From Mycobacterium sp. IS-836 (GTDB lineage Bacteria; Actinomycetota; Actinomycetes; Mycobacteriales; Mycobacteriaceae): a DNA stretch of 64,000 nucleotides. The notes beneath the pieces are model-generated. The model was not told the origin of the DNA and searched no databases. It saw only the letters and a list, made by a program, of their open reading frames with translations. A program made the translations under genes and the position numbers. The DNA is taken from NCBI RefSeq assembly GCF_001954275.1, contig NZ_MBEU01000041.1, positions 1-64,000 of the forward strand, written 5' to 3'. Of the stretch, positions 28,861-38,719 are shown piece by piece. Position 1 is the first letter of the stretch. Each line of letters starts with the position of its first letter.

Positions 28861-28880
28861 ACATGCATCATCATGCATGT
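28861..28880. promoter_or_regulatory. palindrome between glyS and smtB, probable SmtB operator
   Basis: ACATGCAT (28861-28868) and ATGCATGT (28873-28880) are exact inverted arms around CATC. It is AT-richer than its surroundings, 78 bp before smtB and 88 bp from glyS. ArsR/SmtB regulators bind palindromes of this kind, and SmtB-type repressors usually control their own operon, so autoregulation is the likely use; an effect on glyS is possible. Confidence 0.65.
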
Positions 28881-28958
28881 GACAGTGGAGGAAGCCTATC
28901 GCCCTTCCACCGGCAGGCGCTCCTACGACCCGAGACCTCTCGAGGTGATGATTCTCCC

Positions 28959-29357
28959 ATGGTGATGTCCTCCTCAACGCCGACGGCGGCCGACGGCTCG
29001 TCGTCGACCGCGGATCTCGGCGCGGTTGCCCATGGGCACACCGACTTCGGCGATTACCCCGTGCCGCCGCCGCGGGAGATCCTCGACGCCGCCGGCGAGC
29101 TGCTGCGTGCGCTGGCCGCACCGGTGCGGATCGCGATCGTGCTGCAATTGCGCCAATCCCAGCGCTGCGTCCACGAACTGGTCGACGCGCTGGGGGTGCC
29201 GCAGCCGCTGGTGAGCCAGCATCTGAAAATCCTCAAAGCGGCGGGCGTGGTCGCCGGGGAGCGATCCGGCCGCGAAGTGCTCTACCGCCTCGCCGACCAC
29301 CACCTCGCGCACATCGTCGTCGATGCGGTTGCGCACGCGAGCGAGGACACGCAGTGA
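28959..29357 (+). CDS. smtB: ArsR/SmtB-family zinc-responsive repressor
   Basis: A 132-residue winged-helix regulator. A variable polar N-terminus (1-40) precedes the DNA-binding part with CVHELVDALGVPQPLVSQHLKILKAAGVV (about 70-98). The C-terminal helix LADHHLAHIVVDAVAHA has the Asp/His spacing of the alpha-5 zinc site in SmtB-type sensors. In M. tuberculosis the ortholog represses the smtB-zur pair when zinc is low. The gene overlaps zur by 4 nt (GTGA). Start ATG 28959 gives the typical M-V-x-SSTP start. Confidence 0.93.
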   Translation: MVMSSSTPTAADGSSSTADLGAVAHGHTDFGDYPVPPPREILDAAGELLRALAAPVRIAIVLQLRQSQRCVHELVDALGVPQPLVSQHLKILKAAGVVAGERSGREVLYRLADHHLAHIVVDAVAHASEDTQ

Positions 29358-29746
29358 CGGGAGCGACCGTTCGGTCCACCCGCCAGCGGGCGGCGATTTC
29401 CACGCTGTTGGAGACGCTCGACGAATTCCGATCGGCCCAGGAGCTGCACGACGAGCTGCGCCGCCGCGGCGAAAACATCGGGCTGACCACCGTGTACCGG
29501 ACACTGCAGTCGATGGCGGCGGCGGGACTGGTCGACACGCTGCGCACCGACACCGGCGAGTCCGTCTACCGCAGGTGCTCGGAGCATCATCACCATCACC
29601 TGGTCTGCCGCGGCTGTGGTACCACCGTCGAGGTGGGCGACCACGAGGTCGAGGAGTGGGCCGCGCAGGTGGCCGCCAAGCATGGTTTCTCCGAGGTCAG
29701 CCACACCATCGAAATCTTCGGCACCTGCTCGGAGTGCCGCTCCTAA
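29354..29746 (+). CDS. zur: zinc uptake regulator, Fur family
   Basis: A 130-residue Fur-family repressor with an N-terminal winged helix (RQRAAISTLLETLDEFRSAQ, TVYRTLQSMAAAGLVDT) and a metal-binding C-terminal part. This has the His-rich SEHHHHHLVCRGCG and the structural-site pairs C-R-G-C and C-S-E-C. With zinc bound it represses zinc-import and alternative ribosomal-protein genes. GTG 29354 overlaps the smtB stop, so the two zinc sensors are made together. Confidence 0.95.
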   Translation: MTGATVRSTRQRAAISTLLETLDEFRSAQELHDELRRRGENIGLTTVYRTLQSMAAAGLVDTLRTDTGESVYRRCSEHHHHHLVCRGCGTTVEVGDHEVEEWAAQVAAKHGFSEVSHTIEIFGTCSECRS

Positions 29747-29846
29747 AAAAGTTCGGCAAAAAAGTGTCCGCCACGCGTCCGCCGCGTGCTCCTACCCATG
29801 AGCGGCCCACGGGCCGAGACATCACCTCAAGGGAAGTGAGCACACG

Positions 29847-30830
29847 ATGCGGAACCAGCTATCGCCCCACTTGCGGCCGGTGCGCGACGTCGAGACGCCG
29901 TCACTGCAGTTCCGGACGATCCATGGCTACCGCCGCGCCTTCCGGATCGCGGGGTCGGGACCGGCGCTGCTGCTCATCCACGGCGTCGGCGACAAATCCG
30001 CGTCGTGGGGGCCGGTGCACGCCAAGCTTGCGCAACGGTTCACGGTCATCGCGCCGGACCTGCTGGGCCACGGCGAGTCCGACAAGCCGCGCGCCGACTA
30101 CTCGTTGGCGGCCTTCGCGAACGGCATGCGCGACCTGCTCGCCGTGCTTGGTATCGACCGCGTCACCGTCGTCGGCCATTCGTTCGGTGGCGGCGTCGCG
30201 GCGCAATTCGCCTATCAGTATCCCCAGCTGGTGGAGCGCATCGTGCTGGTGAGTGCCGGCGGCGTCGCGCAGGACGTGAGCTTCGCGCTGCGGTTGGCGG
30301 CGAGCCCGATGGGCAGCGAGGCGCTGGCGATGGTGCGCTTGCCGGGCGCGCTGCCCGTCATGCGAGTCGTTGGCCGCGCCATTCAAACCCTGTTGGGTTC
30401 CACCAAATTCGGGCGCGACGCCGTCGATACCGTGAACCTGCTCGAGGGCTTCCAGGACCCCGCCGCGCTGGCGGCGTTCGCACGCACCCTGCGATCGGTG
30501 GTGGACAGCCGCGGCCAGTTCGTCACCATGCTGGATCGCAGCTACCTCATGCAAACCGTTCCGGTGCAGATCATTTGGGGCGAAGACGACTTGATCATCC
30601 CGGTGGACCATGCCCACACGGCCCACGCGGCGATGCCCGGTTCGCGCCTGGAGATTTTCGAAAAGTCCGGACACCAGCCGCATCACGACCATCCCGACCG
30701 CTTCGTCGAGGTTGTCGAACGGTTCATCGACACGACCCGGCCGGCGTACCACGACCAAGAACTGCTGGGCACGCTGCTGCGGAGCGGCGCTTTCGAAGAT
30801 GTCGCGCCCACCGCAGCGGCGGTGTCCTAG
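29847..30830 (+). CDS. alpha/beta hydrolase
   Basis: A 327-residue alpha/beta-fold hydrolase. The oxyanion-hole region LLLIHGVGD is near residue 42, the nucleophile elbow GHSFGGG has Ser112, an acidic residue lies in IIWGEDDLIIP (about 235), and a His in SGHQPHH (about 272) completes the triad. The sequence closely resembles the Rv2715-type mycobacterial hydrolases in my recollection. Substrate unknown. It starts 100 bp after zur with its own ribosome site (AAGGGAAG). Its stop overlaps that of the convergent Rv2360c-like gene. A hydrolase is not at this place in M. tuberculosis, so it is a local addition. Confidence 0.88.
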   Translation: MRNQLSPHLRPVRDVETPSLQFRTIHGYRRAFRIAGSGPALLLIHGVGDKSASWGPVHAKLAQRFTVIAPDLLGHGESDKPRADYSLAAFANGMRDLLAVLGIDRVTVVGHSFGGGVAAQFAYQYPQLVERIVLVSAGGVAQDVSFALRLAASPMGSEALAMVRLPGALPVMRVVGRAIQTLLGSTKFGRDAVDTVNLLEGFQDPAALAAFARTLRSVVDSRGQFVTMLDRSYLMQTVPVQIIWGEDDLIIPVDHAHTAHAAMPGSRLEIFEKSGHQPHHDHPDRFVEVVERFIDTTRPAYHDQELLGTLLRSGAFEDVAPTAAAVS

Positions 30831-31255
30831 GACGTCAGCGAGCGCCGTATCTCGGCGCCGGTATCCAACACGAGCAAGATCAGGGTGCGCAGGGCGTCGT
30901 CGGCCAAGCCCGCACCGGGAAAGTTGTACCGCAGCATCACATCCGCGGTCTTCGCCGCGCCCTTGCCGGAGTTGCGCTGCACCGCCTTGTCGCTGACCTT
31001 CTCGACGAGGGTCACGGTGCCGAAGTTGCTTTCGTGCGCCTGCTTGGCCACCAGATCGCTGACCTTCTTGGTCAACGGCAGGTCCCATACCAGGATCTGG
31101 GTCAGCGACACCAGGTCGAGGCCCTCGGCGATGTTCACCACCCGAAGCGACGCGAAGGTGCCGCCGTGGTGCACCGTCAATGCGCCGTCGGCTTCGTCCT
31201 CGACGGGCAGCACGTCGCGGAGGATGGACGCCAGGCGCTCCTGCAGTGATGGCAT
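30827..31255 (-). CDS. conserved mycobacterial protein (Rv2360c-like)
   Basis: A 142-residue soluble protein with alternating helices and strands (LQERLASILRDVLP, GTFASLRVVNIAEGLDLVSL, DVMLRYNFPGAGLADDALRTLIL). It may have the YbjN or TY-chaperone-like fold, but this is only a guess. The position before uppS matches Rv2360c. ATG 31255 overlaps the uppS stop by one base (TAATG), so the frame extension further upstream is rejected. Function unknown. Confidence 0.8.
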   Translation of the reverse strand: MPSLQERLASILRDVLPVEDEADGALTVHHGGTFASLRVVNIAEGLDLVSLTQILVWDLPLTKKVSDLVAKQAHESNFGTVTLVEKVSDKAVQRNSGKGAAKTADVMLRYNFPGAGLADDALRTLILLVLDTGAEIRRSLTS

Positions 31256-32181
31256 TACGCGCTCCCGAACCGTCTGTTGCGTTCCGCGTATTCCTCGCAG
31301 GCCGCCCACAAGTCGCGGCGGTCATAATCGGGCCACAGCTTGTCTTGAAAGATGTACTCCGCGTAGGCGGCCTGCCACAACATGAAATTGCTGGACCGCT
31401 GTTCCCCCGAAGTGCGCAGGAAAAGATCGACATCGGGGATGTCGGGCCGCTGCATGTGACGCGCGATCGTCGCCTCGCTGATCCGCTCGGGGTTCAGCCT
31501 GCCCGCCTGCACGAGGCGTGCTATTTCCCTTGTCGCATCGGCGATTTCGGCGCGGCCGCCGTAGTTCACACAGTAGTTGACCGTGATGACGTCGTTGCCG
31601 CGCGTCATCGCCTCCGCGATCTCCAATTCGTTGATGACGCTGCGCCACAGCCGTGGCCGCGAACCTACCCAGCGGATCCGCACCCCGATCGTGTTGAGGT
31701 TCACGCGGCGCATGCGCACCACGTCGCGGTTGAATCCCATCAGGAAGCGGACTTCCTCGGGGGAACGCTTCCAGTTTTCGGTGGAGAAGGCGTACAGGCT
31801 GAGCCATTTGATGCCGAGTTCGATTGCACCGCAGACGATGTCGATCACGACGGCCTCGCCCGCCTTATGGCCGTCGGTGCGGTTCAGCCCGCGTTGGGTT
31901 GCCCAGCGGCCGTTGCCGTCCATCACGATGGCGACGTGATTGGGCAATCGGTCGGCCTCGATCCTCGGCGCGGCCGCCTTCGAGACGTGCTGCGGTGGCC
32001 GGCACGGGCCGCCGTCGGCGGCGGGTGGCAGCTCCGGGAAGACAACCGGCCATGTCGACTTGTCGGGAAAGGTCGGGTAGTCGTGGGGCGCGGGGGGCAG
32101 CTGCGGGAAGTCGCTGAACTTGTGCTTGCGCTCGGCCGTTCGCCGGGACCCGGTGACCCGGTACTTAACCACAGGCCTCAT
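31255..32181 (-). CDS. uppS: long-chain polyprenyl diphosphate synthase (cis-isoprenyl)
   Basis: A 308-residue cis-prenyltransferase of the UppS family, here the decaprenyl diphosphate synthase that makes the lipid carrier for cell-wall polymers. The signature [13 protein letters not shown] lies near residue 82, followed by GHKAG, the [11 protein letters not shown] element and [20 protein letters not shown] with the final catalytic segment near residue 260. A Pro-rich N-terminal extension (about 25-70) is usual in mycobacteria. The stated start overlaps the recO 3' end by 17 bp; a later start (GTG 32172) is possible. Confidence 0.93.
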   Translation of the reverse strand: MRPVVKYRVTGSRRTAERKHKFSDFPQLPPAPHDYPTFPDKSTWPVVFPELPPAADGGPCRPPQHVSKAAAPRIEADRLPNHVAIVMDGNGRWATQRGLNRTDGHKAGEAVVIDIVCGAIELGIKWLSLYAFSTENWKRSPEEVRFLMGFNRDVVRMRRVNLNTIGVRIRWVGSRPRLWRSVINELEIAEAMTRGNDVITVNYCVNYGGRAEIADATREIARLVQAGRLNPERISEATIARHMQRPDIPDVDLFLRTSGEQRSSNFMLWQAAYAEYIFQDKLWPDYDRRDLWAACEEYAERNRRFGSA

Positions 32182-32965
32182 CCTGCCCGATCAGCGCCGC
32201 GCGCCGTTCGGCGATCTGCCTGTCGATTTGATAGTTGCGCTCCACCAGCGGCAACGTTTTGAGCTGCCGCTCCAGATGCCATTGCAGGTGCGCGGCGACC
32301 AATCCGCTGGCATAGCTTCGGTGGGATTGCGGCGCCGCCTGGGCGGCCTCCCAATCGCCGTCGTGCAGCGCGGACATCAGGTCCAGGACGCCCAGCGGCG
32401 GTGTGGTGGCACCGGCCGGGCGGCACTGCGGGCAAATGCTGCCTCCGGCGGCGATGTGAAATGCCCGATGCGGGCCCGGGGTGGCGCACCGGGCGCACTC
32501 GGTCAGCGCCGGTGCCCACCCGGCGATGCCCATGGCACGCAGCAGATAGGCGTCCAAAAGCAGGTCACGGGGGCGGTGCCCGTCGGCCACCGCCCGCAGC
32601 GCGCTCACGGTTAGCCGGTGCAGGGCCGGGGCGGGGGCCCGTTCCTCACCGGCGAGGCGTTCGGCGGTTTCCAGCATCGCGCATCCGCAGGTGTATCGGC
32701 CGTAGTCGCTGACGATGTCGGTGGCGAACGCGTCGATGGAAACGACCTGGGTGACGATGTCGAGGTTGCGCCCTGGGTGCAGCTGCGCATCGATGTGCGC
32801 GAAGGGCTCCAGCCGTGCGCCGAATTTGCTGCGGGTGCGCCGCACTCCCTTGGCCACCGCGCGAACCAGCCCGTGATCGCGTGTCAATAGGGTCACGATC
32901 CGGTCGGCTTCGCCGAGCTTGTGCTGGCGCAGCACAACAGCCCGGTCTCGATACAGCAGCATCAC
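32165..32965 (-). CDS. recO: DNA repair protein RecO
   Basis: A 266-residue RecO, which helps RecR and RecA load at gaps in DNA. It has the N-terminal OB fold ([24 protein letters not shown]), the helical middle, and a zinc motif CARC with CPQC (about residues 181-205). Start GTG 32965 is followed at once by ATG 32962; either can be used. The gene order recO-uppS-Rv2360c is the same as in M. tuberculosis. Confidence 0.93.
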   Translation of the reverse strand: MMLLYRDRAVVLRQHKLGEADRIVTLLTRDHGLVRAVAKGVRRTRSKFGARLEPFAHIDAQLHPGRNLDIVTQVVSIDAFATDIVSDYGRYTCGCAMLETAERLAGEERAPAPALHRLTVSALRAVADGHRPRDLLLDAYLLRAMGIAGWAPALTECARCATPGPHRAFHIAAGGSICPQCRPAGATTPPLGVLDLMSALHDGDWEAAQAAPQSHRSYASGLVAAHLQWHLERQLKTLPLVERNYQIDRQIAERRAALIGQDEACG

Positions 32966-33023
32966 AATAGTTTTGCACCCCGCCGCGACATTGCGGGGAT
33001 CCGCGCCGTTAGTCTCGTACCCC

Positions 33024-34496
33024 GTGGTCGGCGCTTCTGAGTCCGTTTCCGGGTCCGCTTACGGGTCCCGCAGCCAGCGCCTGCCCACGCTGACCGACCT
33101 GCTCTATCAGCTTGCCAGCCGCTCGGTGACGTCGGTCACATTGGTGCGCCGCGCCCTGCACGCCATCGATCTCAGTCAGTCCACCCTGAACGCGTTCCGC
33201 GTGGTCCTCACCGAGTCGGCGCTGGCCGACGCCGCCGAGGCCGATCGGCGGCGGGCCGCCGGCGACACCGCGCCATTGCTGGGCATCCCGATCGCGGTGA
33301 AGGACGACGTCGACGTTGCCGGGGTGCCGACCGCCTTCGGCACCGAGGGGTATGTCCCGCCGGCCACCCAGGACGCCGAGGTGGTGCGCCGCCTGAAGGC
33401 GGCCGGCGCGGTGATCGTCGGCAAGACGAACACCTGTGAACTGGGCCAGTGGCCGTTCACCAGCGGACCCGGGTTCGGACACACCCGCAACCCCTGGTCG
33501 CGGCGGCACACCCCGGGCGGGTCGTCCGGCGGCAGCGCAGCCGCGGTGGCCGCGGGACTCGTCACCGCAGCCATCGGCTCCGACGGCGCCGGCAGTATCC
33601 GGATCCCCGCCGCGTGGACCCACCTGGTGGGCATCAAGCCGCAGCGCGGCCGGATCTCCACCTGGCCGTTGCCGGAGGCATTCAACGGCATCACGGTCAA
33701 CGGCGTGCTGGCACGCACCGTGGCCGATGCCGCGCTGGTGCTCGATGCCGCGTCCGGGAACGTCGACGGCGACCGGCACAAGCCGCCCCCGATCAAGGCG
33801 TCGGACTACGTCGGGATCGCACCGGGTCCGCTGAACATCGCGGTGTCAACCCGGTTCCCTTACACCGCTTTTCGGCCCAAGTTGCACCCCGACATCCTGG
33901 CCGCGACCCGGAGTGTGGCCAGGCAACTCGAGCTGCTGGGCCACAGCGTGCAGACCGGCAACCCGGACTACGGGCTGCGGTTGTCGTGGGACTTCCTCGC
34001 CCGCTCCACCGCGGGCCTTCGGGATTGGGAAGAACGGCTGGGCGACGGCGTCAACTGGGACCCCCGCACCCTGGCCAACATGCGGATGGGCCATGTGCTG
34101 GGGCAGGCGATCCTGCGCAGCGCGCGCCTCCATGAGGCCGCGGCCCAGCGCCGGGTGGGCTCAATCTTCGACATCGTCGACGTGGTGCTGGCACCGACGA
34201 CCGCGCAGCCGCCCCCGTTGGCCCGCGCGTTCGACCGGTTGAGCGGCTGGGGCACGGACCGCGCCATGATCGCGGCGTGCCCGCTGACCTGGCCGTGGAA
34301 CGTGCTGGGCTGGCCGTCGATCAACGTGCCCGCGGGGTTCACCTCCGACGGCCTGCCGATCGGTGTGCAGCTGATGGGCCCGGCCAACAGCGAGGGCATG
34401 CTGATCTCGCTGGCGGCCGAGCTGGAGGCCGTCTGCGGATGGGCGAGCAAGCAACCCACGGTCTGGTGGCAGCACGGGCCGCCGTCACGCGATTGA
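33024..34496 (+). CDS. amiA2: amidase (AmiA2-type)
   Basis: A 490-residue amidase-signature enzyme. The catalytic Lys is in IAVKDDVDVAG (about residue 93). The Ser-rich signature GGSSGGSAAAVAAG and GSDGAGSIRIPAAW (about 165-205) contains the cis-Ser and nucleophile Ser. The enzyme hydrolyses an amide bond; the physiological substrate is unknown. I start at GTG 33024 to give the V-V-GAS N-terminus seen in AmiA2; the frame is open to 32919 but overlaps recO in antisense. Convergent with era, stops 6 bp apart. Confidence 0.92.
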   Translation: MVGASESVSGSAYGSRSQRLPTLTDLLYQLASRSVTSVTLVRRALHAIDLSQSTLNAFRVVLTESALADAAEADRRRAAGDTAPLLGIPIAVKDDVDVAGVPTAFGTEGYVPPATQDAEVVRRLKAAGAVIVGKTNTCELGQWPFTSGPGFGHTRNPWSRRHTPGGSSGGSAAAVAAGLVTAAIGSDGAGSIRIPAAWTHLVGIKPQRGRISTWPLPEAFNGITVNGVLARTVADAALVLDAASGNVDGDRHKPPPIKASDYVGIAPGPLNIAVSTRFPYTAFRPKLHPDILAATRSVARQLELLGHSVQTGNPDYGLRLSWDFLARSTAGLRDWEERLGDGVNWDPRTLANMRMGHVLGQAILRSARLHEAAAQRRVGSIFDIVDVVLAPTTAQPPPLARAFDRLSGWGTDRAMIAACPLTWPWNVLGWPSINVPAGFTSDGLPIGVQLMGPANSEGMLISLAAELEAVCGWASKQPTVWWQHGPPSRD

Positions 34497-34502
34497 GCGG
34501 CG

Positions 34503-35402
34503 CTAAAACCCAAGCCGGCCAAGCTGTTTGGGGTCGCTCTGCCAGTTCTTGGCGACCTTGACCCGCAGGTCGAGATAGATCTTCGTCCCGAGCAGCTTCT
34601 CGATCTGAGCGCGCGCCGCGGTGCCCACCTCCCGCAACCGGGCGCCGCCCTTGCCGATGACAATGCCCTTTTGGCTGTCCCGCTCGACGTAGAGCAGCGC
34701 GTGCACGTCGATCAGGTCGTCACGATCCTCGCGGGGGTTGACCTCGTCGATCACCACGGCCAACGAATGCGGTAGCTCATCGCGAACTCCCTCGAGGGCG
34801 GCCTCTCGGATCAGCTCGGCCATCAGAACCTCTTCGGGTTCGTCGGTCAATTCCCCGTCGGGGTAGTAGGCCGGGCCGACCGGTAGCGCGGCGGCCAGCA
34901 CGTCGGTCAGGACGTCGACCTGGGCGCCGGTCGCCGCCGACACCGGGACGATCTCGGCCGAACCGTCGACCAGTTCGCTGACCGCGACGAGCTGCGCGGC
35001 CACCCGGTCCCTGGGCACTTTGTCGATCTTGGTGACGATGACGACGAGCGTGGTCTTCGGCGCGACCGAACGAATCTGCTCGACGATCCAGCGATCTCCC
35101 GGGCCGATCCCCTCGTCGGCCGGGATGCACAGCCCGATGACGTCTACCTCGGCGTAGGTCTCGCGGACCAGGTCGTTGAGCCGCTTGCCCAGCAGCGTGC
35201 GCGGCCGATGCAAGCCGGGAGTGTCGACCAGAACGATCTGAAAGCTCGCCCGGTGCACGATGCCGCGAATGGTGTGGCGGGTGGTCTGCGGCCGCTTCGA
35301 GGTGATCGCCACCTTGGTGCCGACCAGAGCGTTCGTCAGCGTCGACTTGCCGGTGTTCGGCCTGCCGACCAAACACACGAAACCGGAATGGAATTCAGTC
35401 AT
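34503..35402 (-). CDS. era: GTPase Era
   Basis: A 299-residue Era GTPase that binds 16S rRNA during 30S assembly. The P-loop GRPNTGKST is at 13-21, DTPGLH near 60 and TKID near 123. The C-terminal KH domain has GIVIGKGGARLREVG (about 245-260). It is the first gene after the convergent amiA2 stop and last of the run phoH-ybeY-CNNM-Rv2365c-era, which groups rRNA maturation functions. Confidence 0.95.
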   Translation of the reverse strand: MTEFHSGFVCLVGRPNTGKSTLTNALVGTKVAITSKRPQTTRHTIRGIVHRASFQIVLVDTPGLHRPRTLLGKRLNDLVRETYAEVDVIGLCIPADEGIGPGDRWIVEQIRSVAPKTTLVVIVTKIDKVPRDRVAAQLVAVSELVDGSAEIVPVSAATGAQVDVLTDVLAAALPVGPAYYPDGELTDEPEEVLMAELIREAALEGVRDELPHSLAVVIDEVNPREDRDDLIDVHALLYVERDSQKGIVIGKGGARLREVGTAARAQIEKLLGTKIYLDLRVKVAKNWQSDPKQLGRLGF

Positions 35403-35418
35403 GGGCGAGCGCGCGCCG

Positions 35419-35739
35419 TCACAACACGTTCCCGTCGCGGTCGGTGAGGATGACCACCGCCGTCGGGGACAATTCGCGGACCGTGGCGATGCCGGGATCG
35501 TCGGCGGACGCGGCCACCAGCACCGCGGCCTCCAGGCCGGTCGCCCCGCTGGATGCCGCGGCGGCCACCGCGGCCTGCAGACCGGTCAGCCGCAACGTCG
35601 ACAAGCTCACCGGCGCGGCCGCGTATGTGCGGCCATCGACGTCGCGCACGGCGGCGGCGCCATCAGCCTCGGCGCGGGCCATCGCGGCCCGCGCCAACAC
35701 CACCAGCTTGGCGTCCTCGTCGTCCAGCCGTTCAGCCAT
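35419..35739 (-). CDS. conserved protein (Rv2365c-like), cytidine-deaminase-like fold
   Basis: A 106-residue Ala-rich protein. The spacing of strands and helices ([46 protein letters not shown]) resembles the cytidine deaminase fold, but the zinc-binding His/Cys and PCxxC motifs are missing. It is therefore probably not an active deaminase. It overlaps the preceding CNNM-like gene by 8 bp and lies before era; its role may be linked to that operon, but nothing more can be said. Confidence 0.75.
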   Translation of the reverse strand: MAERLDDEDAKLVVLARAAMARAEADGAAAVRDVDGRTYAAAPVSLSTLRLTGLQAAVAAAASSGATGLEAAVLVAASADDPGIATVRELSPTAVVILTDRDGNVL

Positions 35740-37030
35740 CCTGTTCGCCTTCCTGCTCGACGGGTTCGGCCGGGCTCAGCAGAACGGTGCCGATCCGGAC
35801 CCGTCCGCGATGATCGGGTCCCCCCTCGGCGCGCAGCCGCAGGCCATGTGTGACGACCTCGGCGCCCGGCAGCGGAACCCGGCCCAATTCCAGCGCCAGC
35901 AGGCCGCCCACGGTATCAACGTCGAGATCGTCGTCGAATTCCAGATCGTAGAGTTCGCCGACGTCCTCGATCGGCAACCGCGCGGAAACCCGAAACCGCT
36001 TGTCCCCCAGGTCTTCTATCGGCGCTGTTTCTTCCTGGTCGTACTCGTCGGCGATCTCCCCGACGATTTCTTCCAGCACGTCTTCGATGCTGACCAAGCC
36101 GGCGATGGCGCCGTACTCGTCGACGAGCAGCGCCATGTGGTTGCGGTCGCGCTGCATTTCCCGCAGCAGCGCATCCAGCGGCTTGGAGTCCGGCACGAAT
36201 ACCGCGGGGCGCATCACCTGCGAGACTTTGGTGTCCCGTCCGCCGTCGGCCGACAAGAACGTCTGTTGGACAAGATCTTTCAGGTACACGACGCCGACGA
36301 TGTCGTCGACGTTCTCACCGATCACCGGTATGCGGGAATGCCCGCTACGGACCGCCAGGTTCGTAGCTTGGCTGGCGAATTTGTCACTTTCGATCCAGAT
36401 CATTTCGGTCCGCGGCACCATCACCTCACGCGCCGGGGTGTCACCGAGTTCGAAGACCGACTGGATCATCCGGCGTTCGTCGGCGGCCACCACACCGCGC
36501 TGCTGGGCGAGGTCGACGACCTCCCGCAGTTCGATCTCCGACGCGAACGGCCCGTTGCGCAGCCCGCGACCCGGGGTCAGCGCGTTACCCAAGACCACCA
36601 GCAGCCGGCTGAGCGGCATCAGCAGCCACGAGAGTGCTTGCAGCGGAAGGGCCGTCGCCAACGAAATGGAATACGCGTTCTGGCGGCCGAGGGTGCGCGG
36701 ACCCACCCCGATGACGACGAAACTGGTCACCACCATCGTGGTAGCCGCGCCGAAAAGCGCCCACTTGATGCCGAAGTTGTCGTAGAGGAATACCACCAGA
36801 AGTACGGTCGCGGTGATCTCACAGATGATCCGCAGCAGCACCACCAGATTGATGTAGCGCGGCCGCTCGGACATCACCCTGAAAAGCGCGACCGCGCCGG
36901 GCCGCTCGTCGCGCACCAGCTCCTGCACCCGGGCCAGCGATACCGTGCTAATCGCTGCGTCAATTGCGGCGAAAAGGCCCCCCAGCGCGATCAGCGCGAT
37001 CGCGCCGAACAGCTGAGACAAACCGGTCAA
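35732..37030 (-). CDS. CNNM/CorC-type membrane protein with CBS domains
   Basis: A 432-residue protein with a DUF21/CNNM membrane domain of three to four helices (1-170), a tandem CBS pair (about 190-330, with [12 protein letters not shown] and [32 protein letters not shown]) and a C-terminal CorC/HlyC domain (about 340-420). Relatives are linked to magnesium or cobalt homeostasis, probably as transporters or their modulators. The N-terminal methionine codon overlaps the ybeY stop by 4 bp. Confidence 0.9.
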   Translation of the reverse strand: MTGLSQLFGAIALIALGGLFAAIDAAISTVSLARVQELVRDERPGAVALFRVMSERPRYINLVVLLRIICEITATVLLVVFLYDNFGIKWALFGAATTMVVTSFVVIGVGPRTLGRQNAYSISLATALPLQALSWLLMPLSRLLVVLGNALTPGRGLRNGPFASEIELREVVDLAQQRGVVAADERRMIQSVFELGDTPAREVMVPRTEMIWIESDKFASQATNLAVRSGHSRIPVIGENVDDIVGVVYLKDLVQQTFLSADGGRDTKVSQVMRPAVFVPDSKPLDALLREMQRDRNHMALLVDEYGAIAGLVSIEDVLEEIVGEIADEYDQEETAPIEDLGDKRFRVSARLPIEDVGELYDLEFDDDLDVDTVGGLLALELGRVPLPGAEVVTHGLRLRAEGGPDHRGRVRIGTVLLSPAEPVEQEGEQDG

Positions 37031-37560
37031 TTGTCGAAATACCTTGACTTGTCCAGCAACCGGCGGTCACGCTCCTCCTGGCGGTCCTGCTGGTAGGCCT
37101 CGACCTGTTCGGCGACCCACTCTTCGAGTAGCCGCTCCTGCAAGGCGAACATCTCTTTTTCTTCGTCATGTTCGGCGTGGTCGTAGCCGAGTAGGTGCAG
37201 CACACCGTGGATGGTCAGCAGCGCCAACTCGTGTCCGAGGCTGTGTCCCGCCGCGGCCGCCTGCTCGGCGGCGAACTCCGGGCACAGCACGATGTCGCCC
37301 AGCATCGACGGCCCCGGCTCGGGCGCATCGGGCCGGCCGCCGGGCTCGAGCTCGTCCATCGGGAAGCTCATCACGTCGGTTGGACCGGGCAGGTCCATCC
37401 AGCGCATGTGCAGGTCGGCCATCGCCGCGGTGTCCAACAGCACCATCGACAGCTCGGCGCTGGGGTTGACGTCCATCTTGGCGATGACGAATCGTGCGAC
37501 GCTGACCAATTCCGCTTCGGAGACGTCGATGCCCGACTCGTTGGATACCTCGATGCTCAT
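37027..37560 (-). CDS. ybeY: endoribonuclease YbeY
   Basis: A 177-residue zinc-dependent RNase used in 16S rRNA maturation and ribosome quality control. The metal motif [11 protein letters not shown] lies at 118-128, preceded by [10 protein letters not shown] near 61. The C-terminal Glu/Arg-rich extension (about 140-177) is longer than in E. coli YbeY. It follows phoH by 7 bp, the common phoH-ybeY pairing. Confidence 0.95.
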   Translation of the reverse strand: MSIEVSNESGIDVSEAELVSVARFVIAKMDVNPSAELSMVLLDTAAMADLHMRWMDLPGPTDVMSFPMDELEPGGRPDAPEPGPSMLGDIVLCPEFAAEQAAAAGHSLGHELALLTIHGVLHLLGYDHAEHDEEKEMFALQERLLEEWVAEQVEAYQQDRQEERDRRLLDKSRYFDN

Positions 37561-37567
37561 GGCACCA

Positions 37568-38614
37568 TCATCGACGACTGCGGACGCCGGAGGCCCGCCG
37601 AGCCGCCCGGTTCAGCCCCGAGCCGGGCTCCTCGTACCTGGCGTAGGCGTCGACGATTTCGGAGACCAGCCGGTGACGCACCACGTCCGCGCTGGTCAAC
37701 TCGGCGATGTGGATGTCGTCGACGCTTTGGAGGATGTCGACCGCCGATCGCAGGCCCGACCTGGCGCCCCCGGGCAGGTCGATTTGCGTCATGTCCCCGG
37801 TGACGACGACCTTAGACCCGAAGCCCAGCCGGGTGAGGAACATCTTCATCTGCTCGGCCGTGGTGTTCTGCGCCTCGTCGAGGACGATGAACGCGTCATT
37901 AAGGGTGCGACCGCGCATGTACCCGAGCGGCGCAACCTCAATCACCCCGGCGGACATCAGCTTTGGGATCAGCTCGGCTTCCATCATGTCGTAGAGCGCG
38001 TCATACAGCGGCCGCAGATAGGGATCGATCTTCTCGCTGAGTGTGCCGGGCAAAAAGCCAAGGCGCTCACCGGCTTCCACGGCCGGCCGGGTCAGGATGA
38101 TCCGGCTGACCTGTTTGGTCTGTAGCGCGTGGACGGCCTTGGCCATCGCGAGGTACGTCTTCCCGGTGCCCGCCGGGCCCACTCCGAAGACGATGGTGTT
38201 GGCGTCGATGGCGTCGACGTAACGCTTTTGGTTCAGCGTCTTGGGCCGGATCGTTTTGCCGCGGCGCGACAGGATGTCCAGCGTGAGCACTTCGGCCGGT
38301 GACTCGTTGCCGGTCCCGACGAGCATGGCGACGCCGTGGCGCACCACCTCCGGCGTCAACGGTTGTCCGCTGGCCACGACCGCAATCAGCTCGGAAATCG
38401 CGCGCTCGGCGAGCGCGACATCGGCGGGTTCTCCCGACAGGGTGATGGTGTTGCCGCGCACGTGCAGGTCGGCGTTGAGCATCCGTTCCAATGCCCGCAG
38501 GTTCTCGTCGGCCGAACCCAACAAGCCCACGACGAGATCGGGCGGAACATCGATGCTGCTGCGAACCTGAGCAGAGGCCGATGCGTCAGCGGCGCTGGTC
38601 TCGCGTGGCGTCAC
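37568..38614 (-). CDS. phoH: PhoH-family ATPase
   Basis: A 348-residue PhoH-like protein. The N-terminal part (20-110) resembles a KH-type RNA-binding region, and the ATPase domain has Walker A GPAGTGKT at 146-153, [17 protein letters not shown], and Walker [12 protein letters not shown] near 240. It probably acts as an RNA-remodelling ATPase or helicase with YbeY. The start is GTG 38614. Upstream lies a 105-bp space to the TetR stop. Confidence 0.93.
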   Translation of the reverse strand: MTPRETSAADASASAQVRSSIDVPPDLVVGLLGSADENLRALERMLNADLHVRGNTITLSGEPADVALAERAISELIAVVASGQPLTPEVVRHGVAMLVGTGNESPAEVLTLDILSRRGKTIRPKTLNQKRYVDAIDANTIVFGVGPAGTGKTYLAMAKAVHALQTKQVSRIILTRPAVEAGERLGFLPGTLSEKIDPYLRPLYDALYDMMEAELIPKLMSAGVIEVAPLGYMRGRTLNDAFIVLDEAQNTTAEQMKMFLTRLGFGSKVVVTGDMTQIDLPGGARSGLRSAVDILQSVDDIHIAELTSADVVRHRLVSEIVDAYARYEEPGSGLNRAARRASGVRSRR

Positions 38615-38719
38615 GTGGTTTCCGATACCTGCTTCCTCGGCTTGTCAGGGGCTTGCTCAGCTGACTCAGTCTACGCCCGGCGTCCCGGATGGTCAGCTCT
38701 CAGAGTCTCGGCGTGCACC

